Part shown: one piece after another, positions 1 to 5,989 of the stretch
Layout of the letters: every line of letters begins with the position of its first letter
Position numbering within the stretch: the stretch's first letter is position 1
Source: Prevotellaceae bacterium
Lineage (GTDB): Bacteria > Bacteroidota > Bacteroidia > Bacteroidales > UBA932
DNA: 8,000 nt
NCBI GenBank assembly: GCA_031290755.1
Contig: JAITMY010000041.1
Location: 1-8,000, forward strand
Reading direction: 5' to 3'
The notes under the pieces: generated by a model
What the model saw: the letters and a program-made list of their open reading frames with translations, nothing else
Database searches by the model: none
What the model was told of the DNA's origin: nothing
Made by a program: the position numbers and the translations under genes

Positions 1-684
1 ACCGGCACCCCCACCTTCCTCGTGAAGTGGCTCAGGCAGGTGGACTTTGACCTGCGGCGGCTGTCGGGGGACGTGCTCGCTACCCCCGACGACATCACGG
101 ACTACCGCGTGGACAGCGGCGACCCCATCCCCATCCTCTACCAAAGCGGCTACCTCACCATCAAGGGCTACGACAAGGAAACAGGCTTCTACGTCCTTGG
201 CTTCCCCAACGAGGAGGTAGAGTACGGCTTCCTCAAAGACCTCGTGCCCGCCTGCATTGCCCACCCCGAGCAGAAGAGCGAGTTCTACGCCGGCAAGTTC
301 ATTGGGGAGCTCATACGCGGCGACGTGGACGGCTTCATGGCGCGCCTCCGCGCCTTCTTCGCCGACATGCCCTACGAGCTGAGCGACAAGACCGAGCGGC
401 ACTACCAAACGATGTTCTACCTCGTCTTCAAGCTCATGGGGCAGCTGGTGCAGGCCGAGCACCGCAGCGCCCGGGGGCGCGCCGACGCGGTGGTGGTGGT
501 GCGGGGCACGGTGTACGTATTCGAGTTCAAGCTGGCCGAAAGCGCCACCGCCGAAGACGCCCTGCGGCAAATAGACGAAAAGGGCTACCTCATCCCCTTC
601 ACGGCGGGCGAGCGCAAGGTCGTGAAGGTAGGCGCCGAGTTCAGCGCCGCCGAGCGAACGCTCAGCCGCTGGGTAGTGGCGTAG
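1..684 (+). CDS. AAA-ATPase-like / PD-(D/E)XK nuclease-domain protein, C-terminal part (5' end outside window)
   Basis: The frame is open from base 1, and its first codons read TGTPTFLVKWL, a conserved stretch inside the AAA-ATPase-like domain (PF09820 type). The true start therefore lies upstream, and the GTG at 22 is internal. The 227 visible residues are roughly the second half of a family usually a little over 500 aa. They contain the end of the ATPase-like module (IPILYQSGYLTIKGYD, then a FPNEEVEYGFL segment). A C-terminal PD-(D/E)XK domain of the PDDEXK_9/DUF1703 type follows. Its visible active-site candidates are Asp in GRADAVV (codon 484-486), Glu and Lys in FEFK (523-525 and 529-531) and Gln in RQIDEKGY (568-570), so the nuclease fold looks intact. 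These proteins are abundant, often multicopy, in Bacteroidota, and their biological role is unsettled; a defence or mobile-element role is only a guess. The gene is convergent with glmM and ends at TAG 682-684, four bases before the 21-bp repeat array. Confidence 0.88.
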   Translation, partial: TGTPTFLVKWLRQVDFDLRRLSGDVLATPDDITDYRVDSGDPIPILYQSGYLTIKGYDKETGFYVLGFPNEEVEYGFLKDLVPACIAHPEQKSEFYAGKFIGELIRGDVDGFMARLRAFFADMPYELSDKTERHYQTMFYLVFKLMGQLVQAEHRSARGRADAVVVVRGTVYVFEFKLAESATAEDALRQIDEKGYLIPFTAGERKVVKVGAEFSAAERTLSRWVVA

Positions 685-687
685 CCG

Positions 688-918
688 CAGAGGTCTGGGG
701 AAGATTCACAGAGGTCTGGGAGACTTCCGCAGAGGTCTGGGGAGCATCCGCAGAGGTCTGGGGAGCATCCGCAGAGGTCTGGGGAGCATCCGCAGAGGTC
801 TGGGGGACATTCGCAGAGGTCTGGGGAGCATCCGCAGAGGTCTGGGAGGCATTCGCAGAGGTCTGGGGGGCATTCGCAGAGGTCTGGGGGGCATCCGCAG
901 AGGTCTGGGAATCTTCCC
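688..918. repeat. Intergenic 21-bp minisatellite, 11 tandem units
   Basis: The conserved 12-mer CAGAGGTCTGGG begins at 688, 709, 730, 751, 772, 793, 814, 835, 856, 877 and 898, exactly 21 bp apart each time. It is followed by a variable 9-mer, most often GAGCATCCG (four copies), with GGGCATTCG, AGGCATTCG, GGACATTCG, GGGCATCCG and more divergent forms at both ends. The 12-mer never changes while the 9-mer drifts, mainly by transitions. Each core holds a small inverted repeat, CAGA-GG-TCTG. The array fills almost the whole gap between two convergent genes. Because 21 is a multiple of 3, it stays open in several frames and produces spurious peptides such as repeated PQTSADA on the minus strand. 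No start, coding context or T-tract makes it a gene or an ordinary terminator. Its function is unknown; transcript-end structure, a protein-binding array or plain slippage-driven expansion are all possible. Confidence 0.95.
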
Positions 919-948
919 CAGCCCCTCCGCCGGGCGGCGCTTGCGGCG

Positions 949-2349
949 TTAGCAGAGGCTCGCCACCTTCTCCATTACGCCCTTGGCCAGGGCAGCGGCG
1001 GCCTCGGGGCTGGGGCTCTCGGCGTATATGCGGACTACCGGCTCGGTGTTCGACTTGCGCAGGTGCACCCACTCGCGCCGGGCGTCGAAGTCGATGCGCA
1101 CCCCGTCGGTGTCCGTAACGCGCTCGGCGGCGTAGGCCGCGGCCACGGCGCCGAGCGCGGCGTCTACGCTGGCCGTGGGGGGCAGCGTGAGCTTGTTTTT
1201 GGACATGAAGTAGGCCGGGTAGCCGGCGCGGAGGGCGCTCATGGGCTGCCCCTGGCGGGCGTAGTGCGACAGGAAGAGCGCGACGCCCACCAGCGCGTCG
1301 CGGCCGTAGTGCAGGGCGGGGTAGATGACGCCGCCGTTGCCCTCGCCGCCGACGACGGCGCCGGTTTGCCGCATCGCCTCCACCACGTTCACCTCGCCCA
1401 CGGCGGCGGCGGCGTAGCTGCCGCCGTGGGCCTCGGTTACGTCGCGCAGCGCCCGCGACGAGGAGAGGTTCGAGCAGGTGTTGCCGCCCCCGCTGCGCCG
1501 CAGCACGTAGTCGGCCACGGCCACCAGCGTGTACTCCTCGCCGAACATGCTGCCGTCTTCGCACACCAGCGCCAGCCTGTCCACGTCGGGGTCAACCGCG
1601 ATGCCCAGGTGGGCGTGGCGCCTGGCCACCTCGCCGGCGATTTCGGTCAGGTGCTCGGGGAGCGGCTCGGGGTTGTGCGCAAACTGCCCGCTGGGGATGC
1701 AGCCCAGCTCTGCGATGCGCGCCACGCCGAGGGCGCGCAGCAGCTGCGGGATGGCGATGCCGCCCACGGAGCTGACGGCGTCTACCACCACGCTGAGCCG
1801 CGCCCTGCGGATGGCCTCTACGTCCACCAGCGGCAGCGCCAGCACCATGTCGATGTGCCTCTTCAGGAAGTCGTGCACGTGCTCCTCCCGCCCCAGCGCG
1901 CCTACCTGCGCAAACGCGTGGCCGCCCTGCTCGGCCATGCGCAGCAGCAGCTCGCCGTCGGCGGCGCTCAGGAACTCGCCGCGGGCGTTGAGCAGCTTCA
2001 GGGCGTTCCACTGCGCGGGGTTGTGGCTGGCGGTGATGATGAGGCCGCCGTGGGCGCGGTAGTGGGCCACGGCCAGCTCTACCGTGGGGGTGGTCGCCAG
2101 GCCGAGGTTCAGCACGTCCACGCCGCAGGCCTGTAGGGTGGCCACCGTGAGGCGGCTCACCATGCTGCCCGACCGGCGGGCGTCGCGCCCCACGGCCACC
2201 CGCAGCCGCGGCGCGCCGCCCGCCGGCTGCGCGCGCAGCCACGCGGCGTAGGCCGAGGTGAACTTCACGATGTCTATCGGCGTAAGGTTGTCCCCCGCGG
2301 CGCCGCCAACGGTGCCGCGAATGCCGGAAATGGATTTGATGAGTGGCAT
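949..2349 (-). CDS. glmM: Phosphoglucosamine mutase
   Basis: Alpha-D-phosphohexomutase superfamily enzyme of 466 aa, normal family length. It interconverts glucosamine-6-phosphate and glucosamine-1-phosphate in the cytoplasm, feeding UDP-GlcNAc for peptidoglycan and outer-membrane glycans. The N-terminal ISGIRGTVGG (residues 7-16) is the usual opening of Bacteroidota members. The catalytic phosphoserine loop is TASHNP at 106-111, with Ser108 the phosphorylated residue. The metal-binding loop DPDVDR is at 253-258, with Asp253, Asp255 and Asp257. The sugar-specificity loop GEGNGG is at 335-340. The C-terminal phosphate-binding loop RKSNTEP is at 431-437. All four active-site elements are present, so it should be active. 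The ATG at 2349 fits the family N-terminus; no Shine-Dalgarno is visible. It lies 36 bp downstream of the glucosaminidase gene on the same strand and is probably cotranscribed with it. Some relatives act on mannose or glucose phosphates, so the exact sugar is inferred from family resemblance. Confidence 0.94.
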   Translation of the reverse strand: MPLIKSISGIRGTVGGAAGDNLTPIDIVKFTSAYAAWLRAQPAGGAPRLRVAVGRDARRSGSMVSRLTVATLQACGVDVLNLGLATTPTVELAVAHYRAHGGLIITASHNPAQWNALKLLNARGEFLSAADGELLLRMAEQGGHAFAQVGALGREEHVHDFLKRHIDMVLALPLVDVEAIRRARLSVVVDAVSSVGGIAIPQLLRALGVARIAELGCIPSGQFAHNPEPLPEHLTEIAGEVARRHAHLGIAVDPDVDRLALVCEDGSMFGEEYTLVAVADYVLRRSGGGNTCSNLSSSRALRDVTEAHGGSYAAAAVGEVNVVEAMRQTGAVVGGEGNGGVIYPALHYGRDALVGVALFLSHYARQGQPMSALRAGYPAYFMSKNKLTLPPTASVDAALGAVAAAYAAERVTDTDGVRIDFDARREWVHLRKSNTEPVVRIYAESPSPEAAAALAKGVMEKVASLC

Positions 2350-2385
2350 AGGCTTGTGCTGTTTTTGGTGAGCAATGGTGGCGGT

Positions 2386-2994
2386 TTAGTCGGCGTACGT
2401 GCTGGCGTACATGCGGTGCAGGATGGATTTTATTTTCGCGGCGTAGCGGGGGTCTTGCGCCCACGTGCCCACGAGCGCGTCCACGGTGGGGGCTTTTCCC
2501 TTTGGGTTGACGAAGCGGTAGCGGGGGTCGGCCAGCTCGCCCACGAGGGGCTGGGTGCTGGCGTAGGCCTTCAGGTGCTGGATGTGCGCCCTGATGCCTA
2601 TGCGCTCGTCGGGGAACGTGTTGCCCGCGCGCGCGGCGTTCACGGCGCCCAGCCCGCAGAAGTTGTTCATGCGGGGGCTTACCAGCCCTTTGAATTGCAG
2701 GAAGCCGGTTTCCAAAATCATCTGCGCGAAGGCGATGTCGTGGTTCACGCCCTCCACCTGCGCCTCGGCGATGTAGAGCGGCGCGAGGCGCTCGGCCTGC
2801 TCCAGGTGCTCGCCGTTGGGGAAGAGCAGGGCGAAGAACGTGGACAGCTCGTCCGCCGTGAGCTTGCCGCTCCCCATGATGCGCACGGGCACCTCCCGCA
2901 AGTTGCTATCCGATTGCGCCTGCGCCTGCGCCTTGGCGGCCCCCAAGCACAGGAGGCAGAGCAAAAAACATTTACGTAGCCAGCAGCGTTGCAT
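2386..2994 (-). CDS. Secreted glucosaminidase (peptidoglycan hydrolase, GH73-like)
   Basis: A 202-aa protein with an N-terminal Sec signal: basic MQRCWLRK, hydrophobic core CFLLCLLCLGAA, and likely cleavage after AKA or AQA near residues 23-25. There is no convincing lipobox, so a periplasmic or exported soluble protein is expected. From about residue 65 to 200 it matches the mannosyl-glycoprotein endo-beta-N-acetylglucosaminidase domain (PF01832), which hydrolyses GlcNAc-MurNAc glycan strands. The catalytic acid is Glu95 in QMILETGFL. Other family marks are NNFCGLGA (110-117), the RAHIQHLKAYA helix (135-145) and WAQDPRYAAKI near 178-188. No SH3, LysM or other wall-binding module is attached, so this is a minimal enzyme. 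It sits directly upstream of glmM, which makes a peptidoglycan precursor. The ATG at 2994 is the only start that keeps the signal peptide. It lies 67 bp after the endonuclease gene, at the edge of the AT-rich island. Confidence 0.88.
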   Translation of the reverse strand: MQRCWLRKCFLLCLLCLGAAKAQAQAQSDSNLREVPVRIMGSGKLTADELSTFFALLFPNGEHLEQAERLAPLYIAEAQVEGVNHDIAFAQMILETGFLQFKGLVSPRMNNFCGLGAVNAARAGNTFPDERIGIRAHIQHLKAYASTQPLVGELADPRYRFVNPKGKAPTVDALVGTWAQDPRYAAKIKSILHRMYASTYAD

Positions 2995-3036
2995 ATAAGT
3001 TACCTTTTACCTGTTTCAACTAAGACTATGAGGGGG

Positions 3037-3044
3037 CGAAAGTA
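3037..3044 (-). promoter_or_regulatory. Possible -7 box for the glucosaminidase-glmM genes (weak)
   Basis: On the minus strand this reads TACTTTCG, seven of eight positions of the Bacteroidota TAnnTTTG -7 box, about 42 bases upstream of the glucosaminidase ATG. No convincing TTTG lies 19-21 bases further upstream; TATG at spacing 18 is the nearest. It would give the cell-wall genes their own promoter independent of the R-M genes, but the match is weak. Confidence 0.25.
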
Positions 3045-3061
3045 TAATAAATTGACTAACA

Positions 3062-3844
3062 TCATAATATTTCCGTTGCGTTTTCATACAAATTATGGAA
3101 ACAATTTTGTCGCAATCTGAACTTTGTACCGTGATTATGTCCAGTTCGAGCATCGAAATCAACAAGAATGTTGTCATTTTCAATTTCCTGCAAAAATTTT
3201 TCAAAGCTGAATTTTTGCAACATTAAAACCTTGCTGTATTTGTAAAACTCTTTACCGTCTTCTTTTTTGACTTCGGCTTGCACGTAAAAACAGTTCAAAA
3301 GTTTCGTTCCCGCTTTGCTTGCCAAATCGCTAAATCCCCAATATGGCTGCGGATTTAGTTCTTTCAACCCAACATTTTTATTAACTTGTTGTAACCAAAC
3401 GCTACTATCTTCTGAAACTTTTTTATAATCAAACGATACGATAACTTTCTTGCTTTCACGGTCAACTTTCAAAGAAAAGCCGCGATTGGTAGAATTGCAG
3501 CCAAAAGTTTGCCGGAAACTCATTTCTGTTTTAGGATATTTTGTACCTGCTTCTTGGTGTTTCCAACCATAACAAGGCAAAAGAAGCTGCGAAATAAATT
3601 TTACTGCACGAGGAGACGGCTCTGTATGAAATAATGTTGTGAGCGAAGAGGTATTAAGCCGTTGCGCTTTCAATTCCCATTCGGCAGCATTTGGAATTGG
3701 CAAGTTGTTTTCTTCAATTCCCAATAAATCTTCAAGTGTATTTCCAACGCCACCAGCATTGCCTTTTCGAGCATTTTTTATCCAACCCATTTCGGCAATT
3801 TTGTGAAACTCTTTTATGAGGGTTTCTTTTGTGTATAATTTCAT
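3062..3844 (-). CDS. Type II restriction endonuclease, MvaI/BcnI family
   Basis: A 260-aa protein from the ATG at 3844; numbering below counts from an in-frame TTG at 3853 that would add three residues. It resembles the monomeric enzymes MvaI (CCWGG) and BcnI (CCSGG). The glycine-rich GGVGNTLEDLLGI (34-46) is followed by ENN, then EWELK with Glu60 and Lys62, TSSLTTLFH (68-76) and EPSPR. A C-terminal HNHGTKFRL (239-247) parallels the HDHGTAFRI and HDRGPHLRI segments recalled from MvaI and BcnI. It should cut a short CC/GG-type site protected by its partner methyltransferase, but the exact site cannot be read from sequence. Oddity: Asn55 stands where MvaI Asp50 and the BcnI equivalent supply a catalytic acid (D-x4-E-x-K). 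Glu58 or the Glu41-Asp42 pair might compensate, or the enzyme may be impaired. The ATG lies one base after the methyltransferase stop, suggesting translational coupling. Composition is AT-rich like its partner. Confidence 0.88.
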   Translation of the reverse strand: MKLYTKETLIKEFHKIAEMGWIKNARKGNAGGVGNTLEDLLGIEENNLPIPNAAEWELKAQRLNTSSLTTLFHTEPSPRAVKFISQLLLPCYGWKHQEAGTKYPKTEMSFRQTFGCNSTNRGFSLKVDRESKKVIVSFDYKKVSEDSSVWLQQVNKNVGLKELNPQPYWGFSDLASKAGTKLLNCFYVQAEVKKEDGKEFYKYSKVLMLQKFSFEKFLQEIENDNILVDFDARTGHNHGTKFRLRQNCFHNLYENATEIL

Positions 3845-3845
3845 T

Positions 3846-4616
3846 TTAATCAAATAGTTTTGGTGTACGTATTTTTAATAGCTCGCTTTGTCTTTTGTTT
3901 TTAGCAATTCTTTCTTCTGCCATTTTACAATAATCTGGCGAAAGTTCAATGCCTATAAAATTTCTTTTTAAACCCAATGCAACAATAGCAGTCGTGCCAC
4001 TGCCCATAAAAGGATCTAAAATGATTTGTGCGTTTGTTGAGCCAATAATTCTATCAATCAATGCAACAGGAAAAGGAGCAGGATGTCCGTTTTTCATTTC
4101 TTGCGTAAATTCCCATACATCGCCGACACCATTTGATTTTGGCTCAAGTTTAAAATCTGGTTTTGCAATCAAATAAATTACTTCGTAAGTTGGCAAGAAG
4201 TAGCCGGGATTGAAATTAATACCGCCTTTGCGTCGCCATATTATAATTTGCCGCACAGGAAAACCACTTACAATATCCTGTCTATCCTGCAATAAACCAT
4301 CTTGTACCCTCCATTTATGATTATAAAAAATTGCACCGTCATTGCTTATAAGCCGAAACATTTCCGTTAAACATTCTCGCTGCCATTTCACATACTTTTC
4401 GTGTGGCATGTTGTCGTCATAGTGGCTGTAACCATTTTGAAGAGCCGCATTTGCCCATTTTCCACTCGTCGTGCATGGTTTCATTCCGTTGCCGGTAGAA
4501 TTTTTGAGATTGTACGGTGGCGAAGTAACAACTAAATCAACCGAATTACTTGGCATCTCTTTCATAGCTGGCAAGCAATCAGCACAAATTATTTTATTTA
4601 AAAATTCATTTATCAT
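3846..4616 (-). CDS. Type II DNA methyltransferase (N6/N4 family, probably N4-cytosine)
   Basis: A 256-aa SAM-dependent DNA methyltransferase of the N6_N4_Mtase type (PF01555). The catalytic motif IV, TSPPYN, is at residues 31-36. The SAM-binding motif I, DPFMGSGTT, is at 201-209 and is followed by FIGIEL (220-225). This IV-before-I order is the beta class. Ser rather than Asp in SPPY favours N4-methylcytosine, as in the partners of MvaI and BcnI, though some SPPY enzymes methylate adenine. The target-recognition part is probably among residues 40-190, which include GINFNPGYFLPTYE and NGHPAPFP. All core motifs are present, so it should be active. It is first in a two-gene operon, with the endonuclease starting one base after its TAA. 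That order lets protection appear before cutting. The ATG at 4616 gives MINEFLNKIICADCL, a typical N-terminus for small beta-class enzymes. No controller (C) protein gene is present. Confidence 0.93.
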   Translation of the reverse strand: MINEFLNKIICADCLPAMKEMPSNSVDLVVTSPPYNLKNSTGNGMKPCTTSGKWANAALQNGYSHYDDNMPHEKYVKWQRECLTEMFRLISNDGAIFYNHKWRVQDGLLQDRQDIVSGFPVRQIIIWRRKGGINFNPGYFLPTYEVIYLIAKPDFKLEPKSNGVGDVWEFTQEMKNGHPAPFPVALIDRIIGSTNAQIILDPFMGSGTTAIVALGLKRNFIGIELSPDYCKMAEERIAKNKRQSELLKIRTPKLFD

Positions 4617-4627
4617 TTAACTCTAAA

Positions 4628-4646
4628 TTGTTGATATGTTGTTGAT
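4628..4646 (-). repeat. 8-bp direct repeat upstream of the methyltransferase start
   Basis: TTGTTGAT occurs at 4628-4635 and again at 4639-4646 on the plus strand (ATCAACAA on the transcribed strand), an 11-bp period, about one helical turn. The pair lies 12-30 bases upstream of the methyltransferase ATG, where an operator for autoregulation or timing of an R-M operon would sit. Short AT-rich repeats can arise by chance, and no -7 box was recognised here. Confidence 0.35.
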
Positions 4647-4660
4647 TTAGACATGTTTTT

Positions 4661-4783
4661 ATTTTTCAGCCCATTGACAACGCCGAGGCTAACGGCTTTT
4701 GACACGACGGCAAAAGTGCAAAAAAATTATCAATTAAAGGCACCTGTGGGCTGAAAAATTATCACTCTGCAACCTTTTCAGCC
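4661..4783 (-). promoter_or_regulatory. Three-armed inverted-repeat leader with two exclusive hairpins
   Basis: In minus-strand RNA order there are three related arms. Arm 1, GGCTGAAAA, is at 4783-4775. Arm 2, ATTTTTCAGCCCA, is at 4759-4747. Arm 3, TGGGCTGAAAAAT, is at 4673-4661. Arm 2 pairs perfectly with arm 1 (9 bp, 17-base loop) or with arm 3 (13 bp, 73-base loop), but not both. Inside the larger loop is a smaller hairpin, CTTTTG/CAAAAG (4696-4701 and 4711-4716). A direct repeat AAAAATTATCA also occurs at 4722-4732 and 4754-4764. This arrangement resembles an attenuator or switch between hemW and the methyltransferase. No stem is followed by a clean T-tract on the minus strand, so a terminator role is unproven. 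It could also be the scar of a small mobile element. The base pairing is certain; the function is inference. Confidence 0.5.
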
Positions 4784-4798
4784 TTAATTATCTGTGCT

Positions 4799-5947
4799 TC
4801 AAGCCCAAATTAAATCCACAATAATGCTGTCGGAGATGAACCAGTGGTGCTCAGGGATGGTCAGCCGACCGCCGGCCTGCACAAGGCGTTGCGCCGCAAC
4901 GTGCCGGGCGGCGTTGGCAAGGCAGTGGGCTACAAGCTCCTCGCCGAAGGCCTGCCGCAGGTAGCCCAGCTCTACCCCCCAAGCGGTGCGCAGGCCGGTG
5001 AAAATGTACTCGTTGTAGCGGTCGGCCTCGCTCAGGGTTTCGACCTCGGCGCAGCCGCTGCCCGCGCTCATGCCCTTCAGGTAGAGCGCGTTGCTGGCCG
5101 GGTTGTGCTGCCGTTGCAGCCCGCTGTAGGAGTGCGCCGAGGGGCCGATGCCCACGTAGGGCTGCTGCTGCCAGTAGGCGCTGTTGTGCTTGGAGGTGAA
5201 CCCGCTGCGGGCAAAGCTCGATATTTCGTAGTGCGCAAAGCCGCTGCGGGCGCTCAGCTCGCACAGCAGCGCGTACTGCGCCGCCACCTCGCCGTCAGAG
5301 GGCAGCGGCAGCCGGTTTTTGCGCTGTAGCACCCCAAAAGGGGTACGGTGCTCTACCGTCAGGGCGTACGCCGAAAGGTGCTGTACGCCAAGCGAAAACG
5401 ATGCTTCAAGGTTGCTCTTCCAGCGCTCAGTGCTCATTTCGGGCAGGCCGTAGATGAGGTCTATCGAAATGTTGCCGAAGCCGGCTTGCTGCGCGAGCTG
5501 CACGCTGCGGGCGGCCTGCCCTGCGCTGTGCCGGCGGTTCATGCGCCGCAAGTCGTCGTCAAAAAACGACTGAACCCCAATGCTGATGCGGTCAACCCCC
5601 ATGCCGCGCAGCTGCGCCAGGTAGTCCGGCGTAACGTCGTCAGGGTTCAGCTCCACGGTAAACTCTTCGGGCACGGCGATGCCAAACACCTGCATTGCCT
5701 TTTTTGCCAGCTCGTTAAGCACCTCCGGCGGGAGCAGCGAGGGGGTGCCACCGCCAACGTAGAGCGTGGCTCTTTGCAGCTCGGGAGAAGTTTTTTTGAA
5801 GGTATCAAAATAATTTTTTCGCCCCTCCAGCTCGCGCAGCATAGCACGAATTGTAGGCTGCATAAGGGTTTGCGAGGCCACCGAGTAAAAATCGCAGTAG
5901 CCGCACTTCGATTTACAAAAAGGTATGTGCAAATAAACGCCAATCAT
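4799..5947 (-). CDS. hemW: Radical SAM heme chaperone HemW (coproporphyrinogen III oxidase-like)
   Basis: A 382-aa radical SAM protein of normal HemW length. The N-terminal MIGVYLHIPFCKSKCGYCDF carries the 4Fe-4S cluster cysteines Cys11, Cys15 and Cys18 (CxxxCxxC). The residue two after Cys18 is Phe20, where true HemN enzymes have a fourth Cys, which supports HemW over HemN. GGGTPS (65-70) is the SAM-binding glycine motif. ELNPDD (99-104) and ISIGVQSF (121-128) are family strands. A C-terminal HemN_C-type region contains HNSAYWQQQPYVGIGPSAHS (254-273). HemW binds heme and delivers it to apoproteins such as respiratory enzymes, and is not thought to oxidise coproporphyrinogen. The frame is open far upstream of the ATG at 5947, but that part is only the antisense of the divergent pseudouridine synthase gene, and HemW proteins begin close to the LHIPFC motif. 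No Shine-Dalgarno is visible. The AT-rich R-M genes lie downstream on the same strand. Confidence 0.95.
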   Translation of the reverse strand: MIGVYLHIPFCKSKCGYCDFYSVASQTLMQPTIRAMLRELEGRKNYFDTFKKTSPELQRATLYVGGGTPSLLPPEVLNELAKKAMQVFGIAVPEEFTVELNPDDVTPDYLAQLRGMGVDRISIGVQSFFDDDLRRMNRRHSAGQAARSVQLAQQAGFGNISIDLIYGLPEMSTERWKSNLEASFSLGVQHLSAYALTVEHRTPFGVLQRKNRLPLPSDGEVAAQYALLCELSARSGFAHYEISSFARSGFTSKHNSAYWQQQPYVGIGPSAHSYSGLQRQHNPASNALYLKGMSAGSGCAEVETLSEADRYNEYIFTGLRTAWGVELGYLRQAFGEELVAHCLANAARHVAAQRLVQAGGRLTIPEHHWFISDSIIVDLIWA

Positions 5948-5950
5948 ATC

Positions 5951-5970
5951 GCAAAATAAGCTATTTTTGC
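5951..5970. promoter_or_regulatory. Divergent -7 boxes in a near-palindrome between hemW and rluB
   Basis: The 42-bp gap between the divergent starts contains a 20-bp near-palindrome (8 of 10 pairs; arms GCAAAA and TTTTGC). Plus strand: TATTTTTG at 5962-5969 is a perfect TAnnTTTG -7 box, placing a start site about 15 bases before the rluB ATG. Minus strand: TTATTTTG at 5959-5952 matches seven of eight positions and would give a nearly leaderless hemW mRNA. No clear TTTG -33 box was found at the right spacing for either direction, so the plus-strand promoter is moderately supported and the minus-strand one weakly. Confidence 0.45.
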
Positions 5971-5989
5971 TGACAATATTAATAGAAGC

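Larger units (their letters stand above)
2995..4798. other. AT-rich horizontally acquired restriction-modification island
   Basis: Base composition changes abruptly from G+C-rich on both sides (glucosaminidase and glmM on one, hemW on the other) to clearly AT-rich from about 2995 to about 4798. Codon choice changes with it: AAA, TTT, ATT and TTA codons dominate here but are rare in the neighbours. The segment holds only the methyltransferase and endonuclease genes plus two non-coding flanks. No integrase, transposase, tRNA gene or flanking direct repeat was seen, so the mode of insertion is unknown. R-M systems are classic transferred cargo. The exact borders are uncertain by tens of bases, because the flanks are intergenic and would be AT-leaning anyway. 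Confidence 0.65.

Noticed and set aside
688..918. CRISPR array
   Set aside because: The unit is only 21 bp with a 9-base variable part, far too short for spacers. The variable parts are near-copies of each other, and there are no cas genes nearby.
662..1564. Repetitive protein (PQTSADA or MPPRPLR pattern) on the minus strand through the 21-bp array
   Set aside because: The repeats stay open in several frames because 21 is divisible by 3. One such frame runs on into glmM out of phase, and there is no independent sign of coding.
685..2136. Read-through of the TAG at 682-684 into a long plus-strand frame across the array and glmM
   Set aside because: The frame is open but is the antisense of a well-conserved glmM in G+C-rich DNA. 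Its translation is low-complexity His/Ala/Gly/Val sequence without family features.
4674..4746. Integron attC site
   Set aside because: GGCTAAC and GTTAGCC each miss the consensus half boxes by one base. No paired R'/L' arrangement at proper spacing and no integrase were found.
4749..4783. Intrinsic terminator for hemW
   Set aside because: The 9-bp stem is followed on the minus strand by CACAGGTGCC rather than a T-tract, and the loop is 17 bases. It is kept only as part of the three-armed leader.
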